A stretch of 41,363 bases of DNA, from positions 1-41,363 of the forward strand of contig CALDCB010000003.1 in the NCBI GenBank assembly GCA_937937585.1, read 5' to 3'. Of this stretch, positions 24,255-34,782 are shown piece by piece; positions within the stretch are counted from its first letter, which is position 1; the number at the start of each line of letters is the position of its first letter. Below the pieces are notes generated by a model, which worked only from the letters and a program-made list of their open reading frames with translations, was not told the DNA's origin and ran no database searches. Position numbers and translations under genes: made by a program. The stretch is from an uncultured Coriobacteriaceae bacterium. GTDB taxonomy: Bacteria; Actinomycetota; Coriobacteriia; Coriobacteriales; Eggerthellaceae.

Positions 24255-24754
24255 CCGAGTTGAATGAAGCCATCGAGCGCAAGTCTTCGCGCGAGTGCGC
24301 GCTTATCGCCGCCCGTGCTGCAGACGAGAAGAAAGCAACGGACATTCTCGTTCAGGATGTTCGCGATCTCGTCGGCGTGACTGATTATTTCATCATCGTG
24401 ACCGCGGCTAACAACCGTCAGGTTAACGCGATCGTCGATGCAATCGAGGAAGAACTCAGGAAGCAGGCCGGCGAAAAGCCGTTGCATCGCGAGGATACCC
24501 GTGATGGATCTTGGGAGCTTCTTGATTACGGCGCGTTCATCATTCACGTTTTCCAGCCCGAGACTCGCGATTTCTATCGTTTGGAGTCGCTGTGGAACGA
24601 TGCGCCGGTCGTTGACCTTGCTGCCGAGGCCGGTCTTACGGACATCGAGTATTCCGAGCGCATTGCCAAGTTCCTCGAGAAGGCTAAGGCGAAGAAGGAT
24701 GCTGCAGACGCCGAAGTCGAGCTTGACGAGAACAGGGTTGAGGTCGAGGAATAG
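24251..24754 (+). CDS. rsfS: ribosome silencing factor RsfS (Iojap family)
   Basis: The 167-residue protein has the RsfS/Iojap core: ATDILVQDVRDLVGVTDYFIIVTA, NRQVNAIVDAIEEEL, REDTRDGSWELLDYGAFIIHVF and the YRLESLW end motif. RsfS binds L14 and blocks subunit joining when nutrients are low. About 55 charged residues after the core (KAKAKKDAADAEVELDENR) exceed the usual length. It is coupled to nadD by ATGA. It is the last gene of the obgE-proBA-nadD-rsfS series; no clear terminator follows. Confidence 0.95.
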   Translation: MTELNEAIERKSSRECALIAARAADEKKATDILVQDVRDLVGVTDYFIIVTAANNRQVNAIVDAIEEELRKQAGEKPLHREDTRDGSWELLDYGAFIIHVFQPETRDFYRLESLWNDAPVVDLAAEAGLTDIEYSERIAKFLEKAKAKKDAADAEVELDENRVEVEE

Positions 24755-24945
24755 CGCACTTGCTGGGGTGATCCCTGGCTTGCGCGGTTTTAGTGGCGTG
24801 AGTGGCTGTTTAACGCAGCTCGCGCGTCCCCCGTATGTTCACGACTTTGCGTGGTTTGGTCGTGCAAGTAGCGGCGTGGTGCATCGTTTACCAAACGTGC
24901 GTCAATCAGTTTTCCAACGCGAATTCCCAAATCACACCCAACATC

Positions 24946-24974
24946 TTGTCATGAATTGATAGAGCGGTTATCAT
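24946..24974 (+). promoter_or_regulatory. promoter of the STAND/SARP regulator
   Basis: TTGTCA (24946-24951) and TATCAT (24969-24974) are separated by exactly 17 bases, one of the best promoter matches in the window. Transcription should start near 24981, so the mRNA would begin almost directly with the hairpin at 24986-25036. Confidence 0.7.
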
Positions 24975-24985
24975 CGTTTGATAAC
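24967..24985. promoter_or_regulatory. operator-like palindrome over the -10
   Basis: GTTATCA (24967-24973), a five-base spacer and TGATAAC (24979-24985) make a perfect 7-bp dyad that covers the -10 and the expected start site. A protein bound here would block the promoter. The binder is unknown; the downstream gene product is an obvious candidate. Confidence 0.55.
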
Positions 24986-25036
24986 ACGAGGCCATAAGAG
25001 TTCCTTTTTTTGAAGGGGGCAATCTTATGGCCTCGT
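24986..25036 (+). promoter_or_regulatory. 5' hairpin hiding start codon and Shine-Dalgarno
   Basis: ACGAGGCCATAAGA (24986-24999) is perfectly complementary to 25023-25036, which contains the start codon ATG at 25027-25029. Inside the loop, UUCCUU (25001-25006) can pair with AAGGGG (25013-25018) of the Shine-Dalgarno, leaving a small U-rich apical loop. The folded leader would hide both initiation signals. Confidence 0.75.
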
Positions 25037-27723
25037 TCGTTTCAAAGGCCGCTTGTCGCGGTTACCGACTCGCTCGCTTCTCAGCGGCTCGACTCCAGCG
25101 CCGTCCGGCGGTGGTCTCGCGGCTTCTGCGAGAGCGATCGGTCGCCCGCTTCCTAATCGCCCCAGATGGGTTCGGCAAGACGTGCGCTGCATTGGAGTAC
25201 GCGCAAACCATCTTCGAGTTCGAGCATGTGTTCTGGATTCCCTGCGAAAGCCCTTGTTTCGTTCGCGATCTCGATGCCAATTCCCTGGTCAGGGATATCC
25301 TCTCTTGCGACAACCAGCCAAAACTCGTCGTGTTCGATGCGGTTCCCGCTCTCGACTTCGAGCGCGCAAGCCAGTTCTCGCTGGTAATCGACTCGCTCAT
25401 CGACATCGATTGCGAAGTTTTGGTTTGTTGCGCTCCATCTGCGGACGTTTATTCCTCTTTGCAGCGAGACCGTTTGCGTTTGGGCGCTCGCGACTTGCTT
25501 CTGTCCGACTCCGAACTTGCCAATGCAACCGATGTTTCCGGGGCTCCTTTTGGCCCAAGGGCCAAAGGCGACCTTTCCCCTAATCGGATTGCTGCCATCG
25601 GGTGGCCGTCAGGCGACGACGCCCAGGTCAGGTTTCTGAGGGGCCTCGCCATTGAGGATCTCCCGCTAGGAATCGTTCTTACCATGCTTGGAATGTTCGT
25701 TCTCAGGCAGGGCTCGCTAGACGATCTGTCTGCGTTCGTTTCGGTTAGCGACGAGTCGCTAACTCTTCTCGAGCAGGATTACCCGCATTTTGGAATCGAT
25801 CGGGTATCGGGCGGGTTTTCGACAGTCGAGTTTCCCGTCGTCGACCTTGCTGCTGCATATCGCTCGAAGATCGAAGCTGCTGCATCGTGCTCGGCTTTCG
25901 CCGATCGCGACTCCTTAGGTCTTTGCTGGGCGGAAACGTTGTTCAAGAACGGAAACCCTTCTCGTGCATGTGATGCAGCCCGACGGTTCTGCTCGCAGCG
26001 CCCACGAGGCCATTGGGTCCTCGATCACGACGAGGCGCTGCTCGACTCGACATGCATCCTTCCGTCGCTCGACGCTCTCGATTCCCTTGGCGATGCGCCT
26101 CCTCGAGCTGCTGAGGTCGAGTTGGCCAAGGCTCGCCGTTATTCTGTCCTTTCTGACGGCCTCAAAGCAGCCTCAACGGCGAATCGGCTTGCCTTCAACC
26201 TTGCCGCCTCGCCCTTTTTGCGCATGCAGGCTTTGATGGTCGTAGCCAAAAACGCCGATCAGGCCCAGGCGGCGCAGGCCGAGGAGTCGATAATCGAACT
26301 TCTTATCGAGAAGGGGTTCTTGGAAGGCCAGCGTGTTCGTGTAAGTGGTGATGCCGACGACCCGCGAAAGCCGCCGGCACCCATTGTTGATTTTGACGCA
26401 GCTTTCAGCAGATGGGCGGCGAGGTCGGAACCGTTCGCCGAAGCTGACAGGTTCTGGGTTCCTTTGGGCATCGTGTTCATCTCTTTAAGGAAAGGTTCGG
26501 TTTCGGCAGCGGCGGCCTGGTCGGAAATGCAGGCCAGGAAGGCAGACCCGCGTGCTTTGTCCGAGGGTGCCGCATGGATACTCCGACAGGCGATTGACGA
26601 GCGAAACGGTTCAGGTCGCGACCTTTTGGGTTACGATGCGCTCGAGGCCATTGAACTCTACGTGTGTATGCGCATGTCCAAAGAGACGTCCAGTCAAACA
26701 TTCGCAGACGTTCTGGCCGCTTTGGCTCTCGAGCACGTTCGCTCTCGTGGGCTGCATCTTTCTCGGGAGCCTCTTGCGGCAGGTGTCCTCCTGCGCCTTC
26801 ATGAAGTCGAGATGGACGTATACAAGCAGCGCAGCGCGTACCAACAAAGGCGGCGTGACGAGGAAAGCCGCCGTGTCGACCGGTTTGCCACGCACCCCGA
26901 TTCATATTTGGACGCAATCGGCCCTGCCGAGCAGCCTCAAAGCGCGCCGCTGCTTGATGTCCGGCTTTTCGGCGGCATGGAGGTTTATTTAGGGGCTGAA
27001 CGCATCGATGTCGCGCGCATTAAAAGGAACAAGGTCAAAACGCTGCTTGCCATTTTGGTTCTCGCGCGCGGCAGGGACGTTTCAAGAGATCTAATCGTTC
27101 AAAGTCTTTGGCCCGATAGCGATATAGAGGCGGCTAGGCGTAACTTCTACACGATTTGGAGCAGCCTGCGCAATGCGCTTGAGCTTCCCGACGGAACTTG
27201 TCCTTATCTCATCCGCCGTCGCGGCGGGTGCGCGATCGACACCCATTTGGTTCGAAGCGATATCAAGCGCTTCGATGCTGTGTGCAGGAAGCTCCAGTTC
27301 GGTGCGCTCCCCTTGGAGGATGCCGATGATCTTTATCGCCAGATAGATGAGGAATTCACGGCGGAGCTTCTTCCCGCTGAGGAGCAAAACCCCATAATCC
27401 GTTCCGCGCGGGAGGAGTGTCGCTCGCAATTGGTCGATGCCCTTGTCGGCGGTGCGGGCCGTCTTATGAACATGGGCGAGGCAAGGCAGTCTTTGTGGCT
27501 TGCGCGATCGGCGTTGAGGCTTGACCCGCTTCGCGAGGACTCTTATGCCGTGCTCATGATGGCGCAATCAGCGCTCGGGCAAAGAACGGCCGCCATCATG
27601 ACGTTCTTCAAGTGCAAGCGAATGTTGTCCGAGCAACTGGGGCTCGATCCGTCGCCGCAGGTTAAAAGCATATACGAGGCTTTGATCGATCCTCTTGGAG
27701 GGCAGGACGTCGAACGGGCTTAG
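25027..27723 (+). CDS. large STAND/SARP-type transcriptional regulator
   Basis: The 898-residue protein has an N-terminal P-loop ATPase-like part: Walker A APDGFGKT (45-52, first Gly replaced by Ala) and a Walker B-like KLVVFDAVPALD near 98-109. A long helical middle of repeat-like character follows. Residues about 642-735 are an OmpR-type winged helix (LLDVRLFGGMEVYLGAERID, NKVKTLLAILVLARGRDVSR, SLWPDSDIEAARRNFYTIWS), and 745-893 a bacterial transcriptional activation domain ending MLSEQLGLDPSPQVKSIYEAL. These are the AfsR/DnrI/RedD (SARP) domains, placed at the C-terminus instead of the N-terminus, as in MalT-like regulators. Targets and ligand are unknown. It stands alone between rsfS and secA, behind a strong promoter and inhibitory hairpin. 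Confidence 0.85.
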   Translation: MASFVSKAACRGYRLARFSAARLQRRPAVVSRLLRERSVARFLIAPDGFGKTCAALEYAQTIFEFEHVFWIPCESPCFVRDLDANSLVRDILSCDNQPKLVVFDAVPALDFERASQFSLVIDSLIDIDCEVLVCCAPSADVYSSLQRDRLRLGARDLLLSDSELANATDVSGAPFGPRAKGDLSPNRIAAIGWPSGDDAQVRFLRGLAIEDLPLGIVLTMLGMFVLRQGSLDDLSAFVSVSDESLTLLEQDYPHFGIDRVSGGFSTVEFPVVDLAAAYRSKIEAAASCSAFADRDSLGLCWAETLFKNGNPSRACDAARRFCSQRPRGHWVLDHDEALLDSTCILPSLDALDSLGDAPPRAAEVELAKARRYSVLSDGLKAASTANRLAFNLAASPFLRMQALMVVAKNADQAQAAQAEESIIELLIEKGFLEGQRVRVSGDADDPRKPPAPIVDFDAAFSRWAARSEPFAEADRFWVPLGIVFISLRKGSVSAAAAWSEMQARKADPRALSEGAAWILRQAIDERNGSGRDLLGYDALEAIELYVCMRMSKETSSQTFADVLAALALEHVRSRGLHLSREPLAAGVLLRLHEVEMDVYKQRSAYQQRRRDEESRRVDRFATHPDSYLDAIGPAEQPQSAPLLDVRLFGGMEVYLGAERIDVARIKRNKVKTLLAILVLARGRDVSRDLIVQSLWPDSDIEAARRNFYTIWSSLRNALELPDGTCPYLIRRRGGCAIDTHLVRSDIKRFDAVCRKLQFGALPLEDADDLYRQIDEEFTAELLPAEEQNPIIRSAREECRSQLVDALVGGAGRLMNMGEARQSLWLARSALRLDPLREDSYAVLMMAQSALGQRTAAIMTFFKCKRMLSEQLGLDPSPQVKSIYEALIDPLGGQDVERA

Positions 27724-27774
27724 AAGCGCATTCGATGTGGATACGCGCGAGGCGGTTTAGGTATGGCGAACCGC

Positions 27775-27804
27775 TTGGGGTAAGATGATTGGCTGTACTA
27801 TTAT
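27775..27804 (+). promoter_or_regulatory. candidate secA promoter
   Basis: TTGGGG (27775-27780) and TATTAT (27799-27804) are 18 bases apart, 33 bases before the secA start. Just upstream an 8-bp dyad (AGGCGGTT ... AACCGCTT, about 27750-27776) may end the previous transcript but has no T-run. Confidence 0.4.
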
Positions 27805-27837
27805 CCTCAAATCGGAAATCGAAACGGCAGGATGCTC

Positions 27838-30720
<2,883 letters not shown>

Positions 30721-30745
30721 CGTGCGTTGACGATACGGAGCAATA

Positions 30746-31840
30746 ATGGCCGACAGCAAATCATTCGACATCGACGAGATAAAGGGCCGTCTTGACGACG
30801 CTTATGCCTTCTTGCATATCGAGGACAAAACTGCCGAACTTGGCAACCTCGATGCCGAGATCGCGAACCCGTCTTTTTGGGATGACGCCGTCCACGCGCA
30901 AAGCGTTTCGCGTCAAGCGGGTAATCTGCGCGCTTGCATCAGCGAGTACGAGCAGGCTCGTTCCCTCTTTGCCGATGCGACTGCTGCACTCGAACTTGCA
31001 GACGAGGACGAGGCCTTTGCTGCCGAGGCCGATGAGGCTCTTTCCAAACTCGATCAACTTCTCGACCAGCTTGAGATCTCGTCGTGGTTCTCGGGTCGCT
31101 TCGACGCAGGCGATGCCATCATCAGCGTGAACCCGGGGCAGGGCGGTCTTGAGGCCCAAGACTGGACTCAGATGCTTTACAACATGTACGTGCGCTACGC
31201 CGGCAAGAAGGGTTGGAAAGTCCACTCCCTCGATATCGTTCCTGGTGAGGGCATTGGTCTTGACAAGGCGACATTCCAGATCGAAGGCCGAAACGCCTAT
31301 GGAATGCTTCGCAGCGAGATCGGCGTCCACCGCTTGGTTCGTATTTCCCCGACCGACGACAAGAAGCGCCGTCACACCACGTTTGCCAGCGTCGAGGTCC
31401 TTCCTGTTCTTCCCGATGATATCGAGGTCGATCTGAACCCGTCGGATGTCCGCGTCGATGTGTACCGCTCGAGCGGCCCCGGCGGTCAGTGCGTCAACAC
31501 TACCGATTCCGCCGTACGACTCACTCACGTTCCCACCGGTATCGTCGTCACCTGCCAAGATCAGAAAAGCCAGCTGCAGAATAAGGAAGCTGCCTTCCGT
31601 GTTCTGAAGGCTAAGCTATACGAGCTCGAAGAACGTAAGCGCGCCGAAGAAATCGATGCTTTGCGTGGCGAGCGCATGGAGAACTCTTTCGGCAGCCAGA
31701 TCAGGAATTACGTCCTGTATCCCTATCAGCTGGTGAAGGATCTTCGAAGCGGCGTCGAAACCAGCAACGTCGATGTGGTTCTTGGCGGCGATCTCGATGA
31801 GTTCGTGATCGGATATCACAAGTGGAGGGTCTCCCAATAG
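30746..31840 (+). CDS. prfB: peptide chain release factor 2 with variant SPT anticodon tripeptide
   Basis: This 364-residue class I release factor has the catalytic GGQ at 246-248 (SSGPGGQCVNTTDSAVRLTH) that triggers peptide release. The stop-codon-reading tripeptide, normally SPF in RF2, reads SPT at 201-203 (RISPTDDKKRRHTTF). The 45-residue distance to GGQ equals that of E. coli RF2 (205 to 250), so the position is aligned. Overall sequence, including VRVDVYRSSGPGGQ and the C-terminus NYVLYPYQLVKDLRSGVET, is RF2 rather than RF1. The gene is one uninterrupted frame; the in-frame UGA and +1 frameshift of many prfB genes is absent. It ends in a terminator. Confidence 0.95.
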   Translation: MADSKSFDIDEIKGRLDDAYAFLHIEDKTAELGNLDAEIANPSFWDDAVHAQSVSRQAGNLRACISEYEQARSLFADATAALELADEDEAFAAEADEALSKLDQLLDQLEISSWFSGRFDAGDAIISVNPGQGGLEAQDWTQMLYNMYVRYAGKKGWKVHSLDIVPGEGIGLDKATFQIEGRNAYGMLRSEIGVHRLVRISPTDDKKRRHTTFASVEVLPVLPDDIEVDLNPSDVRVDVYRSSGPGGQCVNTTDSAVRLTHVPTGIVVTCQDQKSQLQNKEAAFRVLKAKLYELEERKRAEEIDALRGERMENSFGSQIRNYVLYPYQLVKDLRSGVETSNVDVVLGGDLDEFVIGYHKWRVSQ

Positions 31841-31874
31841 GGTTCTGCGGCTCCAAGGTAAATCTCGTGTACGC

Positions 31875-31909
31875 AGCCGGGCGCTTGGTCATCAAGTACC
31901 CGGCTTTTT
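31875..31909 (+). terminator. Rho-independent terminator after prfB
   Basis: AGCCGGG (31875-31881) pairs with CCCGGCT (31899-31905), an inner CTTG/CAAG stem adds to it, and five T follow. It lies 34 bases after the prfB stop codon and separates the secA-prfB unit from the transketolase genes. Confidence 0.85.
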
Positions 31910-32009
31910 GTTGCCAGGGAACTTTCTTCCTGTCGTTGATTCCAGGTTTGCCCGAATCAGAAATAATATGAACACCCCTTCACCATCTGGCACGTTCTCT
32001 CTCTCGATG

Positions 32010-32015
32010 TACAAT
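32010..32015 (+). promoter_or_regulatory. candidate -10 of the transketolase operon
   Basis: TACAAT lies about 70 bases before the first transketolase gene in the 177 bases after the prfB terminator. No convincing -35 is present at 16-18 bases, so it is tentative. Confidence 0.3.
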
Positions 32016-32086
32016 AGCGAAAGTAATGTTCACGGCCGCAATCAAGCAAAGCGGCTGATTAATCGTAACGGGAGAGGTCGAAATCC

Positions 32087-32917
32087 ATGAACGAAGAACA
32101 GTTGGCGAGCATCGCTAACGACATGCGCATCGACATCGTGCGTATGATCGCCGAAGCGGGAAGCGGCCATCCAGGCGGCTCTCTTTCATGCGCGGATATC
32201 TTGTCGGTGCTTTACTTCGACACGATGAAGCACGACCCTTCTAACCCCATGAACGAGGATCGCGATCGCTTCATCCTTGCCAAGGGTCATGCGGCTCCTG
32301 CGTTGTATGCTGCACTTGCCGAGTCGGGCTACTTCCCCAAGGAAGAACTGGCCACGCTTCGCAAGCTTGGAACGCGCCTTCAGGGCCATCCCGATATGAA
32401 CCTTCTGCCCGGCATCGAGGTTTCCACCGGTTCTCTTGGTCAGGGTCTTTCCATTGCCTGCGGTATGGCATGCGGTATGAAGCTTGCCGGTAACGGCAAC
32501 ACCGTCTTCACCTTGCTCGGCGATGGCGAGTGCCAAGAGGGTCAGGTTTGGGAAGCCGCGATGTTCGCCGCCCATCGCAACCTGGACAACCTTGTCGCCA
32601 TCATCGACCGCAACGGTCTTCAGATCGACGGCAAGACCTCTGATGTCTGCGATCCGGGCGATCTTGCTTCCAAGTTCACTGCATTCGGCTGGGAAGCTCG
32701 CGAGATCGACGGTCATGACATCGCTGCTCTTCGCGACGCCTTTGCCAAGGTGAAGTCCCAGCGCGACGGCAAGCCGCATGTTTTCATCGCCCGCACCATC
32801 AAGGGCAAGGGCGTTTCCTTCATGGAGGATCAGGCTGGCTGGCACGGCAAGGCGCCTAACGCTGAAGAACTAGAACAAGCTCTTATCGATCTTGGCGCCG
32901 CCAAGAAGGAGGCATAA
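32087..32917 (+). CDS. transketolase, N-terminal subunit
   Basis: The 276-residue protein is the thiamine diphosphate-binding half of transketolase: AEAGSGHPGGSLSCADILSV, AKGHAAPALYAALAESG, ISTGSLGQGLSI-type core and the diphosphate/metal motif GDGECQEGQVWEAAMFA ending in ID-N. Transketolase moves two-carbon units between pentose phosphates and aldoses. Here the enzyme is split in two genes as in many archaea and anaerobic bacteria, with the C-terminal half beginning three bases downstream. ATG 32087 follows a GGGAGAGG-type ribosome site. Confidence 0.94.
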   Translation: MNEEQLASIANDMRIDIVRMIAEAGSGHPGGSLSCADILSVLYFDTMKHDPSNPMNEDRDRFILAKGHAAPALYAALAESGYFPKEELATLRKLGTRLQGHPDMNLLPGIEVSTGSLGQGLSIACGMACGMKLAGNGNTVFTLLGDGECQEGQVWEAAMFAAHRNLDNLVAIIDRNGLQIDGKTSDVCDPGDLASKFTAFGWEAREIDGHDIAALRDAFAKVKSQRDGKPHVFIARTIKGKGVSFMEDQAGWHGKAPNAEELEQALIDLGAAKKEA

Positions 32918-32919
32918 CC

Positions 32920-33894
32920 ATGATCAAGCTTGCAGATTCAACCCAGGCTCAGGAAAAGAAAGCCACCCGTGCAGCTTACGGCGTGACGCTGGCTCAGTTG
33001 GCTGACGAGGGCATGCCCGTTGTCGCGGTCGATGCCGATCTCACTGGTTCTACTACTACCAAGAAGTTCGCTGCCGCAAACGAGGCATATGCCGACCGCC
33101 TGTACAACGTCGGCATCGCCGAGCAGAACATGATCGACGTCGCTGCTGGCCTGTCCCTTACCGGCAACATCGCCTTCACCGGCTCGTTCGCCGTGTTCGG
33201 TACCGGTCGCGCTTACGACCAGATCCGCAACACCGTTTGCTATGGCGATCTCAACGTCAAAATCGCTCCTACGCATGCAGGCATTTCCGTCGGCCCTGAC
33301 GGCGGCAGCCATCAGATGCTCGAGGACATCTCGCTCATGCGCGGTCTTCCCAACATGCGCGTTCTCGTTCCCGCCGACTACGAGGCGGCTCGTGCTGCGA
33401 TCAGGCTTGCCGCGGAAACCCCGGGTCCTGTCTACGTTCGTATGGGCCGCGCTTCCGTTCCTGCCGTGTACGCCGAGGGCGTCCAGCTCGAACTCGGTCG
33501 CGCTTACGTGCTGCGCGAGGGCACCGACGCCACCATCGTCGCTTGCGGCGTGATGATCGATCAGGCTCTCAAGGCTGCCGACATGCTCGAGCAGAAGGGC
33601 GTTTCCGTCGAGGTTATCGACGCATTCTCGGTAAAGCCCCTCGATGAGGAAACCATTCTTGCTTCGGTTCGCAAGACCGGCTGCGTCGTCACCGCCGAGG
33701 AGCACAGCGTTTACGGCGGCCTTGGTTCCGCTGTTGCCGAGACGCTCGTTCAGAACGAGCCCGTCCCTATGGAAATGATCGGAATGAAGGATCGCTTCGG
33801 TAAATCGGGTGCGTTCGAAGAGCTTCTTGACTACTTCAAGATGGACGCTGCTGCGATTGTTGATGCCGTGGAGAGGGTTAGGTTGCGAGCCTAG
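32920..33894 (+). CDS. transketolase, C-terminal subunit
   Basis: This 324-residue partner carries the pyrimidine-binding domain (VVAVDADLTGSTTTKKFA, YNVGIAEQNMIDVAAGLSL with the catalytic Glu, GTGRAYDQIRNTVCY) and the C-terminal transketolase domain from about 190 (ATIVACGVMIDQALKAADML, VIDAFSVKPLDEETI). It forms the active site together with the upstream subunit. The start is two bases past the neighbour's stop, with AAGGAGG located inside the end of that gene, so synthesis should be coupled and stoichiometric. Confidence 0.94.
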   Translation: MIKLADSTQAQEKKATRAAYGVTLAQLADEGMPVVAVDADLTGSTTTKKFAAANEAYADRLYNVGIAEQNMIDVAAGLSLTGNIAFTGSFAVFGTGRAYDQIRNTVCYGDLNVKIAPTHAGISVGPDGGSHQMLEDISLMRGLPNMRVLVPADYEAARAAIRLAAETPGPVYVRMGRASVPAVYAEGVQLELGRAYVLREGTDATIVACGVMIDQALKAADMLEQKGVSVEVIDAFSVKPLDEETILASVRKTGCVVTAEEHSVYGGLGSAVAETLVQNEPVPMEMIGMKDRFGKSGAFEELLDYFKMDAAAIVDAVERVRLRA

Positions 33895-33948
33895 TCTGCT
33901 AAAATTTAAGGTTGTCATAGTAATCGTGCAATCTGAACGGAGTATTCT

Positions 33949-34782
33949 GTGACAAATGCAAGCACCCAAGGGTCTCCTCGGCGTGCCGGTGGCCGTCATG
34001 CGGCACCGCAAAGGCAAGTGAGTTCCCAGCTCTCCGAGTCTCTTCCCGTCCTCGACGTGGAAGACGCCCCTCGTCAAACGGGGGAGCCGGTTATCACTTT
34101 CGACCATATGACCAAGGTTTACCCTGCTCAGCCCAATAGGCCTGCCCTTCATGACATCTCTCTGCAAATCTATGCAGGCGAGTTCGTCTTCCTGGTTGGC
34201 CATTCCGGCTCGGGCAAATCAACTATGATCCGCCTTCTTACTCGCGAGCTCAAGCCCACCGAGGGACACATCTATGTTGCGAACGAGGATCTCGGAAGCA
34301 TGCGCAATTGGCGCGTTCCGTATCTTCGTCGCAACATCGGTTGCGTCTTCCAAGACTTCAAGCTTCTCCCGAACAAGACTGTTTTCGAGAACGTCTCGTT
34401 TGCACTTGAGGTAATCGGCAAGAGCCGTCACGTCATCAAGACCCAGGTCCCCGAGGTCCTGCGTCTTGTCGGCTTGCAGGACAAGCTCAACAAGATGCCC
34501 GACCAGCTTTCCGGCGGCGAGCAGCAGCGTGTTTCCATTGCTCGCGCCATCGTGAACCGCCCGCCGCTGCTTATCTGCGACGAGCCTACGGGAAACCTCG
34601 ACCCGCAAACCTCGCGCGGCATCATGGACCTGCTCGAGCGAATCAATCGCACGGGCACCACGGTTCTGGTTGCAACGCACGACCGCGAGATGGTCGACAA
34701 CATGCGTCGCCGCGTTATCGCGCTCGACCGCGGTCATCTGACGCGCGACCAGGACAGGGGAGTGTACGGTTTCGATGTCTAG
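33949..34782 (+). CDS. ftsE: cell division ATP-binding protein FtsE with N-terminal extension
   Basis: A 277-residue ABC ATPase with Walker A GHSGSGKST, Q-loop CVFQDFKLLP, signature LSGGEQQRVSIARA, Walker B LLICDEPTGNLD and switch His in VATHDREMVDN. FtsE joins FtsX to drive peptidoglycan hydrolases at the septum. The first 46 or so residues (polar, Ser/Arg/Gln-rich) precede the normal family start, so the protein is longer than the usual 225-230. The GTG start at 33949 is chosen because CGGAG lies six bases before it. It overlaps ftsX by eight bases. Confidence 0.94.
   Translation: MTNASTQGSPRRAGGRHAAPQRQVSSQLSESLPVLDVEDAPRQTGEPVITFDHMTKVYPAQPNRPALHDISLQIYAGEFVFLVGHSGSGKSTMIRLLTRELKPTEGHIYVANEDLGSMRNWRVPYLRRNIGCVFQDFKLLPNKTVFENVSFALEVIGKSRHVIKTQVPEVLRLVGLQDKLNKMPDQLSGGEQQRVSIARAIVNRPPLLICDEPTGNLDPQTSRGIMDLLERINRTGTTVLVATHDREMVDNMRRRVIALDRGHLTRDQDRGVYGFDV

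Noticed and set aside
24854..24896. GTTTGGT/ACCAAAC dyad after rsfS
   Set aside because: Only 7 bp with a 29-base spacer and no T-run; too weak to call a terminator or operator.
30746..30850. programmed +1 frameshift in prfB
   Set aside because: The frame is continuous from ATG with no in-frame UGA at the usual position, so the classical autoregulatory frameshift is absent.
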